Shown here: positions 45,201 through 53,190 of the stretch, one piece after another
Layout of the letters: each line of letters starts with the position of its first letter
How positions within the stretch are numbered: position 1 is the stretch's first letter
Source of the DNA: Pseudothioclava nitratireducens
Lineage (GTDB): Bacteria > Pseudomonadota > Alphaproteobacteria > Rhodobacterales > Rhodobacteraceae
Direction: 5' to 3'
Assembly (NCBI RefSeq): GCF_029210495.1
Contig: NZ_JARGDK010000004.1
Coordinates: forward strand, 124,001 to 188,000
Length of the DNA: 64,000 bases
The notes under the pieces: model-generated
The model's input: the letters and a program-made list of their open reading frames with translations, nothing else
What the model was told of the DNA's origin: nothing
Database searches by the model: none
Position numbers and translations under genes: made by a program

Positions 45201-46608
45201 CGCGGCGCCGAAGAAGCTCGCCTTCACGATGTGGAGCACGGAAACCATGCGCCATCTGGGGATGCTGGAGGCGCAGATCCTCTATGCGATGGGCGTGCGC
45301 CCGATCTGGGATGAGGGCGGGCGCGTGACCGGCATGGAGGTGATCCCGCTCGAAGAGCTGGGTCGCCCCCGGATCGACCCGGTCATCTCTTTGACGGGGC
45401 TCTATCGGGACCAGTTCCCGAATGTGATGGAGCGGTTCAACGAGGCCATCGTCATGGTCAATGCGCTGGACGAAGGCCCCGAGGACAACCCCTTGCGCGC
45501 CAACACCGCCCGGATCGCCGATGCGCTGCGCGCGCAGGGCGTCGAGGGGGGCGTGGCCGAAAACTACGCGCTGACCCGGATGTTCGGCACGGAAAGCGGC
45601 GACTATGGCACGGGGCTGCCCGACGCGGTGATGATGAGCGGCGATTGGGAGGAAGATGACGGGCAGTTGTCTGCGGGCTACCTGATGCGGATGGGCTGGG
45701 CCTATGGGCCGGACAGCGCGCAATGGAGCCAGAAGCTGGGCGATGGCATCCCCGGTGCGCCCGATGCCTTCGCGCTGCAACTGGCAGGCACGGATGCGGC
45801 GGTGTTCTCACGCTCGTCGAACCTGCGCGGGCTTTTGGATACCGACCACCCGTTCGAATATCTGGGTGGGCTGAGCCTTGCGATCCGGGCAATCGACGGG
45901 GAAAGCCCTGCGCTTTACATCTCGAACATGCGCGACCCGAACCGCACCAAGCTGCAATCGGCCGAAGGGTTCATGGCGTCCGAGTTGCGCGCGGTCTATC
46001 AGCATCCCCGCTGGGTGGCCGAGATGCAGGACGAGGGCTTTGCGGGCACGCTGGCGCTGTTGAAGACGGTCAACAATTTCTGGGGCTGGCAGGTGATGGA
46101 TCGCGACGTGGTGCGCGACGATCAGTGGCGCGAGTTCATGGCCGTCTATGTCGAGGACCGCTACGAGCTGGGCGTGCGCGAGTGGTTCGAGGAGACCAAC
46201 CCGCAGGCCATGGCGCAGATCGCAGAGCGCATGATCGAGGCGATCCGCAAGGGCTATTGGGAGGCCTCGGAAGAGGATCTGCGCAAGCTGATCGAGACCT
46301 ATACCGAGGTCGCGGCCGCCCATGATGTCGTCTCGCAGAACGACACGTTCACCGACTATGTCGCGGCGCAGGCGGCGGGCTTTGGGCTCACGCTTGCGGC
46401 GATGACGCCCGAGGCGGCGCCGAGCGAACCGGAGCCTGCGCAAGGCACGCCCGAGCCGGTGAGCGGGCAGGAATTGCGCGAAGAGGCCAAGCCCCCCGCG
46501 CCCCCTGCCCCCCCGCACTATTACGCGCTGATCCCGCTCTTGCTGATCGGGTTCGGCTTTGTCTGGCAGGCGGGAGCGCTTTGGCGCCGCCCGCGCGCCA
46601 TCGCCTGA
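42295..46608 (+). CDS. Periplasmic, membrane-anchored CobN-family chelatase-like protein
   Basis: A 1437-residue CobN/Mg-chelatase H-type protein with two features foreign to cytosolic CobN. It has a signal peptide (ARVAVFLGAVLFALAPVASP then ARA-DQ) and a single C-terminal transmembrane segment (YALIPLLLIGFGFVWQAGAL) followed by RRPR. The chelatase core is well kept: HYGTHGSQEW (His671, His675, Glu679), PGKERGLW, GDVPILYPYIVDNIGEAIH and SMAANVMQMMGAPFYEALG. A Gly/Pro-rich segment of about 65 residues (283-347) is inserted. GAGGAG precedes the ATG. It sits between a TonB-dependent receptor and a proton-channel pair, like HmuS of Bacteroidetes hmu operons. A tetrapyrrole metal-removal or insertion role is inferred. 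Confidence 0.87.
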   Translation: MTQASKGLRPRHRASFGARITARVAVFLGAVLFALAPVASPARADQDRPKLAVVSTSFVLPAKFRLMREAAAREGVEFAFVYADTSSEAEVAAALAGADLLVVDAPRENDQAVVEGALGAALRAAGLPGVRVSVMSNPRSVAMGAIAPERAERLFGYWVAGTRENHENLAKYVAAMVRGEDLAAIAPPVDLPNGGIYHPGAARVFADLPSYLDWYEAAHRARGARPVIAMEFSSSYISDGQTLMLDQIVAGIEAKGAVPLAFYRASRLARAGSQSRTEANSDAAEARGGQPSGGRPEGGKPAATGRPESGTPQASGRPGGSGRPQGAGGKPASAGGPPPGFGSSPFDVGTAPEDGAGSFPNPRAYGREVTEEPLVTLNGAVLPDVLLVNTFIGGNPDGRKAWLQSMGRPVIHLMSYRDGDRAAYLADLAGVDAFSLPFTLTNAEYIGMQDPVMLSTVEDGVITPMPEQLELALAKAMRLAALRQMPNAEKRVAMVYWNTPAGETNMGGSNLNLPRSMVDLAGAMRGAGYDIAPFTEDEVIARAHGMMAPRYRAEAMGRLVQSEDWAFLPLTEYHAWFDALPVAVQLRINRGWGTPEESQWLAMREGEMGFIIPRLQLGNLTILPQPPRGMIVMDGMEEMEHDLFHDDQVPVNHPYLAAYLWLRKTQDALIHYGTHGSQEWTPGKERGLWAYDDPQLLAGDVPILYPYIVDNIGEAIHVKRRGRGVVVSYQTPAFAPAGLSPDLTAINDLFREYHNVVEGPAREALRQQITEKAVAVGFDKDLGLAEGDLAADFEAHARDLETLLEDLGGQMQPLGLHTFGTGPDTQVSMAANVMQMMGAPFYEALGVDPGEVFKAGFETLEQTVPMQFVIQHVLGDAPADPAMAEWVEKGRQYRDMLDGSGEVAAVLTGLSGGWIDPSYGGDPIRNPDALPTGRNVYGFDPSRIPTRNAYVAGQKAIEELIESHKAEHGAAPKKLAFTMWSTETMRHLGMLEAQILYAMGVRPIWDEGGRVTGMEVIPLEELGRPRIDPVISLTGLYRDQFPNVMERFNEAIVMVNALDEGPEDNPLRANTARIADALRAQGVEGGVAENYALTRMFGTESGDYGTGLPDAVMMSGDWEEDDGQLSAGYLMRMGWAYGPDSAQWSQKLGDGIPGAPDAFALQLAGTDAAVFSRSSNLRGLLDTDHPFEYLGGLSLAIRAIDGESPALYISNMRDPNRTKLQSAEGFMASELRAVYQHPRWVAEMQDEGFAGTLALLKTVNNFWGWQVMDRDVVRDDQWREFMAVYVEDRYELGVREWFEETNPQAMAQIAERMIEAIRKGYWEASEEDLRKLIETYTEVAAAHDVVSQNDTFTDYVAAQAAGFGLTLAAMTPEAAPSEPEPAQGTPEPVSGQELREEAKPPAPPAPPHYYALIPLLLIGFGFVWQAGALWRRPRAIA

Positions 46609-46619
46609 GGAGAACGCGC

Positions 46620-47138
46620 ATGACCATGCTTGAAACGCTGATGTTCGAGGTCTCGAAACTGTTCCTGACCCCGGTTCTGGTGATCCTGTCGCTGATGTTC
46701 GTGGCGGCCCTCGTAGGGCTGGGCGGGTTTCTCGCCGAGGCCGCGATGCGCTGGACGGGGCGCGGAGGGATGCGCCCGCTCGCGCGCTACCGCGCCGCCC
46801 ATCCGCAGGCGAGCCGCGACGCGCTGGAGTTGCACCTTCTGCGCCGGCTGGAGCCGTTGCGGGTGATCTCGCGGGTGGCGCCGATGCTGGGGCTGGTGGC
46901 GACGATGATCCCGATGGGTCCGGCGCTCGTGGCCGTAAGCCAGGGCGACACCGGCGGCATTGCCGAGAACCTCGTGATCGCTTTCGCCGCCGTGATCATC
47001 GCGCTGCTGGCGGCGGCGATCACCTACACGGTGCTCTCGGTGCGGCGGCGCTGGCTGCTCGAGGAATTGGACGAGATCCTGAGCGCGCCCCGCGCCAAGG
47101 CGCAGGTCGTCGCCCTGCCGGAGGCCGCCCATGTCTGA
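46620..47138 (+). CDS. MotA/TolQ/ExbB-family proton channel protein
   Basis: A 172-residue inner-membrane protein with three hydrophobic segments: residues 15-40 (FLTPVLVILSLMFVAALVGL), about 85-105 (VAPMLGLVATMIPMGPALVA) and 115-140 (NLVIAFAAVIIALLAAAITY). The cytoplasmic loop between the first two is the usual Arg-rich type. It is shorter than, and distinct from, the ExbB encoded two genes downstream. The ATG at 46620 has GAGGAG upstream, and the 3' end overlaps the DUF2149 gene by 8 bases. With the DUF2149 protein it probably makes a second proton-driven motor. Confidence 0.85.
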   Translation: MTMLETLMFEVSKLFLTPVLVILSLMFVAALVGLGGFLAEAAMRWTGRGGMRPLARYRAAHPQASRDALELHLLRRLEPLRVISRVAPMLGLVATMIPMGPALVAVSQGDTGGIAENLVIAFAAVIIALLAAAITYTVLSVRRRWLLEELDEILSAPRAKAQVVALPEAAHV

Positions 47139-47487
47139 CCTTCACCAAGCAGAGATGCACCACCGGCTGGGCGTGCTCGACGATGACGATGGCGACGACC
47201 CGATCCTGTCGGTCGTCAATATCATCGACGTGTTTCTGGTCATCATCGCGGTGCTTCTGATCACCGTGATGGAGAACCCGCTCAACCCGTTCTCGGTCGA
47301 ACAGGTGACGGTCATCAAGAATGCGGGCCAGCCTGACATGGAGATCACCGTGAAGGACGGCAAGGAGATGAAGACCTTTACCGCGACCGGGCAGATCGGC
47401 TCGGGCACGGGCACAAAGGCGGGGATCGCTTACCGGATGGAGGACGGCTCGATGGTCTATGTGCCGCAGGAGGGGACCAATGAGTGA
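47131..47487 (+). CDS. DUF2149 family single-helix membrane protein
   Basis: A 118-residue protein with an acidic N-terminus ([16 protein letters not shown]), one transmembrane helix [17 protein letters not shown] (about 31-47) and a periplasmic beta-rich domain ending [16 protein letters not shown]. The helix carries Asp33 in [10 protein letters not shown], which lines up with the proton-carrying Asp of ExbD (PFIDVMLVLL). DUF2149 genes are known to accompany CobN-like and MotA/TolQ/ExbB genes in other prokaryotes. It overlaps genes on both sides by 8 bases, indicating coupled translation. I infer an ExbD-like role. Confidence 0.82.
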   Translation: MSDLHQAEMHHRLGVLDDDDGDDPILSVVNIIDVFLVIIAVLLITVMENPLNPFSVEQVTVIKNAGQPDMEITVKDGKEMKTFTATGQIGSGTGTKAGIAYRMEDGSMVYVPQEGTNE

Positions 47488-48154
47488 TCTCGTCGTCTCC
47501 GACCTCACGCCGATGGGGATGTATCACAATGCCGATGCGGTGGTTCAGGCGATCTTGCTGATCCTCGTGGCGGCCTCTGTCGTGAGCTGGACGGTGCTGT
47601 TTGCCAAAGGGGTCGAGCTGGCCGCGCAGCGGGTGCGGCTGGGCCGGGCGCTGATGCGGTTGCGGGCCGCGTCCGGGCTTGATGCGCTGGCGGGGCTTGG
47701 CGGCGCGGCGGCACGGATGCTCGCCGAGGCGCGGCTGGAGATCGAGGCCTCTGGGGCCACGCTGCCCGCGGCGGGCGTGAAGGAGCGGCTCGCGCTTCGG
47801 ATCGCGCGGATCGAGGCGGGCGAAGGGCGGCGCGCGCAGCGGGGCACCGGGGTGCTGGCCACGATCGGGGCGGTCGCGCCCTTTGTCGGGCTCTTTGGCA
47901 CGGTTTGGGGGATCATGAATTCCTTCGTCTCGATTGCCCAAAGCCAGACGACCAATCTGGCCGTGGTCGCGCCGGGCATCGCCGAGGCGTTGCTGGCGAC
48001 GGCGGTGGGCCTTGGCGCGGCGATCCCGGCAGTGGTGATCTACAACGCGCTCGGGCGCGTGGTCGCGGCCCAGCGTGCGGGGCTTGCGGATGCGGGCGCG
48101 CTGGTTCTTGCGATTGCCGGGCGCGATCTGGACCGCGCGCAGGGAGGGGCGTGA
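47480..48154 (+). CDS. exbB: ExbB, TonB-system proton channel
   Basis: A 224-residue protein with the ExbB three-helix pattern: [20 protein letters not shown] at 24-43, a long cytoplasmic loop with many Arg, then [21 protein letters not shown] and the final helix [20 protein letters not shown] containing the conserved Thr. [11 protein letters not shown] is the classical ExbB signature. Start at 47480 follows AGGAGGGG. With ExbD it energises TonB using the proton motive force. One base separates it from exbD. Confidence 0.93.
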   Translation: MSDLVVSDLTPMGMYHNADAVVQAILLILVAASVVSWTVLFAKGVELAAQRVRLGRALMRLRAASGLDALAGLGGAAARMLAEARLEIEASGATLPAAGVKERLALRIARIEAGEGRRAQRGTGVLATIGAVAPFVGLFGTVWGIMNSFVSIAQSQTTNLAVVAPGIAEALLATAVGLGAAIPAVVIYNALGRVVAAQRAGLADAGALVLAIAGRDLDRAQGGA

Positions 48155-48155
48155 G

Positions 48156-48584
48156 ATGGGATTTTCGCTCTACACCGATGACAGCCCCGAGGAAATGAGC
48201 GAGATCAACGTCACGCCTTTCATCGACGTGATGCTGGTGCTGCTCATCATTTTCATGGTGGCGGCGCCGCTGGCGACGGTCGATATTCCGGTGGACCTGC
48301 CGGGGCAGAGCGCGGCCCCTGCGACCCCGCGCGACGCGGAACCGTTATTTCTCACGCTGACGGGCGAGCAGCGACTGATGCTCAATGAGCAGCCGGTCGC
48401 GCCCGGTGCGCTGGCGGCGGCGCTTGAGGTCGCCACCGGGGCCGATCCCGAGACCCGGCTTTACCTGCGCGCCGATGAGAGCGTGCCTTATGGCGCGCTG
48501 ATGGCGGTGATGGATGAGTTGCGCGGCGCGGGCTATCTCAAGGTCGCGCTGGTCACGCGGGAAATTCAGGGCGGCGCGCCATGA
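48156..48584 (+). CDS. exbD: ExbD, TonB-system motor subunit
   Basis: A 142-residue protein with a short cytoplasmic N-terminus, EINVTPFIDVMLVLLIIFMV at 16-35 with the proton-carrying Asp24, and a periplasmic domain ending EIQGGAP. Start ATG at 48156 is set by AGGGAGGGGC upstream; the frame is open further back within exbB but unsupported. The stop overlaps the tonB ATG (ATGA). Confidence 0.94.
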   Translation: MGFSLYTDDSPEEMSEINVTPFIDVMLVLLIIFMVAAPLATVDIPVDLPGQSAAPATPRDAEPLFLTLTGEQRLMLNEQPVAPGALAAALEVATGADPETRLYLRADESVPYGALMAVMDELRGAGYLKVALVTREIQGGAP

Positions 48585-49342
48585 GAGACACGGGGCGGAC
48601 AGTGGCACCTTGGCTGATCGGGCTGGCGCTTGCGGGCGCGGCCCATGCCTCGGTGGCGGTGGCGGTGATTGGCCGCGCGCAGCCCCCCGCCCTGCCCGCG
48701 CCCGAAGGGGCCTTTGTCGTGGAACTGGCCGAGATCGCGACCTCGCGCGGGACGGAAGCAAAGGATTTGGCCTTGGGCGCGGAGGCGAGCGCACAGGATG
48801 CCATTGCCGAGGCGGACCCGGTCGAGGCGCCGCCGCCCCCCGAGGAGCCCGAGCCGGTCCCCGAAGAGGTGCCCGCGCCAGAGCCAGAGCCAGAGCCAGA
48901 GCCGGAACCGGAACCGGAACCGGTCGAACCGCCGCCTGCCCCGCCGCAAGAGGCCGTAGCGCAAAGCACCACCACTCATTCGGACGCGCATGTCTTGGCC
49001 GAAACCGACCGCGCGCGCGAACAAGCCGTGACGCGCCGGGCGGCGGATCCGCAGCAAGTGGCGGCTTGGATGCGGGAGCTGGAGATGCGGCTGCAAAAGG
49101 AAAAGACTTATCCCGAAGAGGCGCGGCGCGCGAAATGCGAGGGCGTGGCGACGGTGCGCCTGTCGCTCACCGCCGAGGGGGCGTTTGCCGGGGCGACGCT
49201 GGTGACGGGATCGGGGACGGCGGCGCTCGATGCGGCGGCGCTGGATCTGGTCGAGCGCGCGGCCCCCTACCCTGCGCCGCCCACGACGGGCGCGAATGGG
49301 CTGCTTACGCTGCTGGTGCCGGTGCGCTACGCGTTGAAGTGA
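48581..49342 (+). CDS. tonB: TonB energy-transducing protein
   Basis: A 253-residue TonB. An N-terminal membrane anchor (APWLIGLALAGAAHASVAVA) is followed by a Pro/Glu-rich spacer containing seven Glu-Pro units in a row, coded by hexamer repeats at 48881-48922. The C-terminal domain has YPEEARRAKCEGVATVRLSL, DAAALDLVERAAPYPAPP and a final strand LLVPVRYALK, which contact receptor TonB boxes. Last gene of the operon; convergent with recN only 6 bases away. Being encoded with its own receptor suggests a dedicated TonB. Confidence 0.92.
   Translation: MRDTGRTVAPWLIGLALAGAAHASVAVAVIGRAQPPALPAPEGAFVVELAEIATSRGTEAKDLALGAEASAQDAIAEADPVEAPPPPEEPEPVPEEVPAPEPEPEPEPEPEPEPVEPPPAPPQEAVAQSTTTHSDAHVLAETDRAREQAVTRRAADPQQVAAWMRELEMRLQKEKTYPEEARRAKCEGVATVRLSLTAEGAFAGATLVTGSGTAALDAAALDLVERAAPYPAPPTTGANGLLTLLVPVRYALK
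48881..48922 (+). repeat. Hexanucleotide repeat coding for the Glu-Pro spacer of TonB
   Basis: Seven tandem six-base units (three GAGCCA, one GAGCCG, three GAACCG) encode Glu-Pro pairs. Unit number could vary by slippage without a frameshift and would change the reach of TonB across the periplasm. Confidence 0.8.
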
Positions 49343-49348
49343 GGGGGG

Positions 49349-50998
49349 TCAGCCGCGCAACAGGTCGTCGGCGGCGGCGCGCGCGGCCTCGGTCACTTCG
49401 GCGCCCGAGATCATCCGTGCGATCTCGTCGCGGCGGGCCTCGGGCGGGAGCGCCACGACCTCGGAGGTGGTCATCCCGTCGGAGACCGATTTCTGCACGC
49501 GGAAATGATGCCCGCCCCGCGCGGCGACCTGCGGGCTGTGCGTGACGACAAGGACCTGCGCGCCGGCGGCCAGCGTCGCCAGACGGCGGCCAACCGCATC
49601 GGCCGTCGCCCCACCGACACCGCGGTCGATCTCGTCGAAGATCATTACCAGCGCGTCGGCGCCTTTGGACAGCACGACCTTGAGCGCGAGCAGGAAGCGC
49701 GAAAGCTCGCCCCCCGAAGCGATCTTGTTGAGCGGGCCAGCCGGGGCGCCGGGATTGGTGGCGACGGTGAAAGCGACGGTGTCGATGCCCTCGGGGCCGG
49801 GTTCGCCCGCGCTGAACGAGGTCGCAAACACTGCGCGTTCCATCTTGAGCGGCGCGAGTTCCTGCGCCATGGCCGCGTCGAGGCGCGTTGCGGCCTCGGC
49901 GCGGGCCGCCGACAGGGCCGTAGCCGCCGCATCGAAGCGCGCGCCCGCCTCGGCCACCTGCTTTTGCAGCTTGGCGATATCGCCTTCGGAGGCGTCGAGC
50001 GCAGCCAGACGCGCGCGCAGATCGGCAGCGAAACCGCCCAGATCGTCGGGGAGCACGCCATGCTTGCGGGCAAGCCCCCGGATCGCGAAGAGCCGTTCCT
50101 CGCAGGCATCGAGGGCATGCGGATCGAAGCTGAGCGCATCGAGCGCGTCTTCGACGCCCTGCGCGGCCTCGCCCAACTCGATCAGCGCGCGTTCGAGCGA
50201 GGTCAGCGGCGCATCGAGACGCCCCTCGGCCCGGTCCGCCGCGCCTTGCAACCAGCGGTCGGCATCGCGCATCGCACCTTCTGCGCCCTCAGGGCCAAGC
50301 GCGGACAGCGCGCGCGCAACATCGGAGCGGATCTTTTCCGCGCCTTGCATCAGGCGGCGCTCGGCATCGAGCCTGGCCTCTTCGCCGGGCTGCGGGTCGA
50401 GTTGATCGAGTTCGCCGACCGCGTGGCGCAGGAATTCCTCTTCGGCACGGATCGCGTCGCGGGCGGCTTCGGCGGCACGCAGCGCCTTGGCCGCGCGGGC
50501 ACGCTCGGCCCAGGCGGCGCGGGTGGCATCGAGCAGCGCATCATGGCCGGCGAAAGCGTCGAGCAACGCGCGGTGCCCGCGCTCGTTCAAGAGCCCGCCA
50601 TCGTCCTGCTGGCCGTGCAATTCCACGAGCGTCGCGGAGAGCGCGCGCAACACCTCGCCACTGGCGCGACGGTCATTGATGAAGGCGGTCTTGCGCCCGT
50701 CACGGGTATTCACGCGGCGCAGAATGAGTTCGGACCCGCCGGGCAGCCCGGCCTCGGCCAGCAATGCGTGCGCGGGATGGCCTTCGGGCAGGTCGAAAAC
50801 GGCGGTGACCTCGCCCTGCTCCGCGCCCTTGCGCACAAGTTCCGCCCGCCCGCGCCAGCCCAGCACGAAACCCAGCGAGTCGAGCAGGATCGACTTGCCC
50901 GCCCCGGTCTCGCCGGTGAGCACGTTCAGACCATCGCGGAACTCGAGATCGAGATGCGCGATGATGAGCATGTCGCGGATTTCAAGGTGACGCAGCAT
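49349..50998 (-). CDS. recN: DNA repair protein RecN
   Basis: A 549-residue SMC-like ATPase of double-strand-break repair. Walker A is LTGETGAGKSILLDSLGF near residue 30. A central coiled coil of about 250 residues follows, and then the signature region ASGGELSRFLLALKVVL, Walker B DALVMIFDEIDRGVGG and VLVVTHSPQVAARGGHHFRV near the C-terminus. It is the last gene of the lpxC-bamD-recN end of the division cluster, 36 bases after bamD. I saw no obvious SOS box of the alphaproteobacterial GTTC-N7-GTTC kind in that short gap. Confidence 0.95.
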   Translation of the reverse strand: MLRHLEIRDMLIIAHLDLEFRDGLNVLTGETGAGKSILLDSLGFVLGWRGRAELVRKGAEQGEVTAVFDLPEGHPAHALLAEAGLPGGSELILRRVNTRDGRKTAFINDRRASGEVLRALSATLVELHGQQDDGGLLNERGHRALLDAFAGHDALLDATRAAWAERARAAKALRAAEAARDAIRAEEEFLRHAVGELDQLDPQPGEEARLDAERRLMQGAEKIRSDVARALSALGPEGAEGAMRDADRWLQGAADRAEGRLDAPLTSLERALIELGEAAQGVEDALDALSFDPHALDACEERLFAIRGLARKHGVLPDDLGGFAADLRARLAALDASEGDIAKLQKQVAEAGARFDAAATALSAARAEAATRLDAAMAQELAPLKMERAVFATSFSAGEPGPEGIDTVAFTVATNPGAPAGPLNKIASGGELSRFLLALKVVLSKGADALVMIFDEIDRGVGGATADAVGRRLATLAAGAQVLVVTHSPQVAARGGHHFRVQKSVSDGMTTSEVVALPPEARRDEIARMISGAEVTEAARAAADDLLRG

Positions 50999-51034
50999 GA
51001 TTGATCCCGCATCGGCTCCGGGCGCGGACCCGGA

Positions 51035-51883
51035 TCAGAGCCATTCGCCCCGCAGCACTTGCCGATAAACCTTGGTCAGCCAGCTATCGCCCTTGCCCTC
51101 GGGCTCCAGCCCGCGCTTGGTCAGCAGACGATAGGCATCGTCGTAGAAGGGCGAGCCCTGATAGTTGTGCCCAAGGATCGCGGCTGCCGTCTGCGCCTCG
51201 TCGGTGATGCCAAGCGCGAGATAGGCCTCGGTCAGACGCATCAGCGCCTCGGCCGTGTGCTCGGTGGTCTGGAAGTCCTCGACCACGACGCGGAAGCGGT
51301 TGATCGCGGCGGTGTAGTGGCCACGCTTGAGGTAGTAGCGCCCGATCTCCATCTCCTTGGCGGCGAGGTGATCGAAGGCGAGATCGAATTTCAGGATCGA
51401 AGAGCGCGCGTAATCGCTGTCGGGATATTCCTCGATCACGTCACGCAGCGCTTGCAGCGCCTGGAAGGTCAGGCCCTGATCGCGGCCAACCTCGTCGATC
51501 TGGTCGTAATAGCTCAGCGCAAGGAGGTATTTGGCATAGGCCGCATCCTCGTCGCCCGGATAGGTGTCGAGGAAACGCTGCGCGGAGGCGCGCGCGGCCT
51601 CGTAATCCTTGGAGCGGTGCTGCGCGAAAGCCTGCATGATCAGCGAGCGTTTCGCCCATTCGGAATAGGGATAGAGGCGTTCCACCTCGGAGAAATAACG
51701 CAGCGCCTCGACCGGGCGGCGGGGATTGCCGACCTCCAGCTCATATTCGCCACGCTTGTAGATTTCCTCGGCGGTGAAATTCTCGAGCGGCACTTCGTCC
51801 GAACCGCCCCCGCCACAGGCCGCCAGAGCCGAAATCAGCACAAGACTTGCCAAACGAGTAGCCAGCGATCTGCCGCGCGCCAT
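51035..51883 (-). CDS. bamD: Outer-membrane assembly lipoprotein BamD
   Basis: A 282-residue lipoprotein of the BAM complex that inserts beta-barrel proteins. A lipobox LISALAAC places the lipidated Cys at 23. Five TPR-like repeats follow: TAEEIYKRGEYELEVGNPRR, YPYSEWAKRSLIMQAFAQHR, YPGDEDAAYAKYLLALSYYD, YPDSDYARSSILKFDLAFDH and HTAEALMRLTEAYLALGI. Length and repeats match BamD/ComL. Lies between lpxC and recN, the usual alphaproteobacterial order. Confidence 0.94.
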   Translation of the reverse strand: MARGRSLATRLASLVLISALAACGGGGSDEVPLENFTAEEIYKRGEYELEVGNPRRPVEALRYFSEVERLYPYSEWAKRSLIMQAFAQHRSKDYEAARASAQRFLDTYPGDEDAAYAKYLLALSYYDQIDEVGRDQGLTFQALQALRDVIEEYPDSDYARSSILKFDLAFDHLAAKEMEIGRYYLKRGHYTAAINRFRVVVEDFQTTEHTAEALMRLTEAYLALGITDEAQTAAAILGHNYQGSPFYDDAYRLLTKRGLEPEGKGDSWLTKVYRQVLRGEWL

Positions 51884-52070
51884 GCCCTGCCCTTATCCAT
51901 TCTTGTGCCGGAGCGGTTCCGGCACCTCCTTCGGGACCGTCAAGCGGCCCTGCTTCGATTGTCCTAGCACAGAAAAATCCGGGGCGCAAAACGCCTTTCG
52001 CACGGAAGCGCCACGGAAATTCCGGATCGGGTCGAACGGGTCACCGCCGCCCCGAAAGGCGGGCAGAGGA

Positions 52071-52991
52071 TCAGCGGGCGGCCAGACCGGCAGCGCGGCA
52101 CACGCCCGCGCCCGGCAGGCTGTAAGCCTGTGCAGGGGAACAGGTTTCCCATTCCCAAGCTTCGGGATCGGCGAAGAGTGCGCGCAGCAGGCGATTGGTC
52201 ATCGCGTGACCCGCGCGCGCGCCGACATAGCGGCCAAGGATCGGCGCGCCCGCAAGCGCGAGATCGCCGAGCGCGTCGAGCATCTTGTGGCGCACCGGTT
52301 CGTCCGCATGGCGCAGACCGCCCGGGCTCAGAACCTTGTCGCCATCGACCACAACGGCGTTCTCATAAGTGCCGCCGAGCGCAAGGCCATTGGCGCGCAT
52401 GAAGTCCACATCGGCCTGACGGCAGAAGGTGCGGCTGTCCATCAACTCACGCACGAAGGCGCCATTGGCCATGTTGAGCCGCTTTTCTTGCTTGCCGATC
52501 GCGGCGTCTGCGAAGTCGATGCTGAAGTCGATGACCAGCGACGCGGCCGGTTCAAGCCGGGCCACTGCCTCGCCCTCACGGACTTCGACGGGTTTGAGCA
52601 CGCGGATCGCACGCAGCGCGCCGCTGAGCGCGCGCAGGCCCGCCGCCTGAATACCTGCGACGAATTCGGCCGAGGAGCCGTCAAGGATCGGAACTTCGGG
52701 GCCGTCGATCTCGATCAGCGTATTGTGCACGCCCGCGCCGACCAGAGCCGCCATGATATGTTCGATGGTCGAAACCGACACGCCGTCTTCGTTCTCGATC
52801 AGCGTGCAGAGTTTCGAGGGCGTCACGCGATCCCAGATCGCGGCGATACGCGGGTTGCGGTCGGTGATATCGGTACGGCGGAACACGATGCCATGATCGG
52901 ACGGCGCGGGATGGAGCACCATCCGCACGGGGGCGCCCGTGTGCAGGCCCACGCCTTCAAAGGCAACCGGTTTTGCAATCGTCATCTGCAC
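52071..52991 (-). CDS. lpxC: UDP-3-O-acyl-N-acetylglucosamine deacetylase LpxC
   Basis: Zinc deacetylase committing UDP-acyl-GlcNAc to lipid A. About 306 residues. KPVAFEGVGLHTGAPVRMVL opens the protein, SVSTIEHIMAALVGAGVHNT holds a zinc His, GPEVPILDGSSAEFV, DSRTFCRQADVDFM and RHKMLDALGDLALAG (His and Asp zinc ligands) follow, and YVGARAGHAMTNRLL has the catalytic His. I prefer a GTG at 52991, which has GAAAGG 8 bases upstream; the ATG two codons later is the alternative. Preceded by ftsZ and its terminator, so it probably has its own promoter in 52992-53190. Confidence 0.94.
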   Translation of the reverse strand: MQMTIAKPVAFEGVGLHTGAPVRMVLHPAPSDHGIVFRRTDITDRNPRIAAIWDRVTPSKLCTLIENEDGVSVSTIEHIMAALVGAGVHNTLIEIDGPEVPILDGSSAEFVAGIQAAGLRALSGALRAIRVLKPVEVREGEAVARLEPAASLVIDFSIDFADAAIGKQEKRLNMANGAFVRELMDSRTFCRQADVDFMRANGLALGGTYENAVVVDGDKVLSPGGLRHADEPVRHKMLDALGDLALAGAPILGRYVGARAGHAMTNRLLRALFADPEAWEWETCSPAQAYSLPGAGVCRAAGLAAR

Positions 52992-53190
52992 GATAGTGGC
53001 CTTTCGCTGCCGCCTTACGCTTGTTTTCCCGTGCCGTTGAGCGTCAGAGAGACTCAGGGCCCGGAACCGCATGATCAGTTAGTCACCCCCGGCCCGCATC
53101 ACAATTCACTCTTTGTAACGCTTTGAAACAAAACTGTCGCAAAGGGGCAAAACCCTGCTTACGGCCATTTAAGTATCTGTTTTACAAAGA

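Noticed and set aside
42295-46608. Calling this protein the CobN partner of the CobS/CobT encoded at 24422-28066
   Set aside because: It has a signal peptide and membrane anchor and sits in a TonB operon, so it is not accessible to cytosolic CobS/CobT.
48881-48922. CRISPR-like or regulatory tandem repeat
   Set aside because: The hexamers are in frame and encode the Glu-Pro spacer of TonB; no spacers are present.
50999-51034. SOS box upstream of recN
   Set aside because: No GTTC-N7-GTTC or GAAC-N7-GAAC motif is visible in the short bamD-recN gap.
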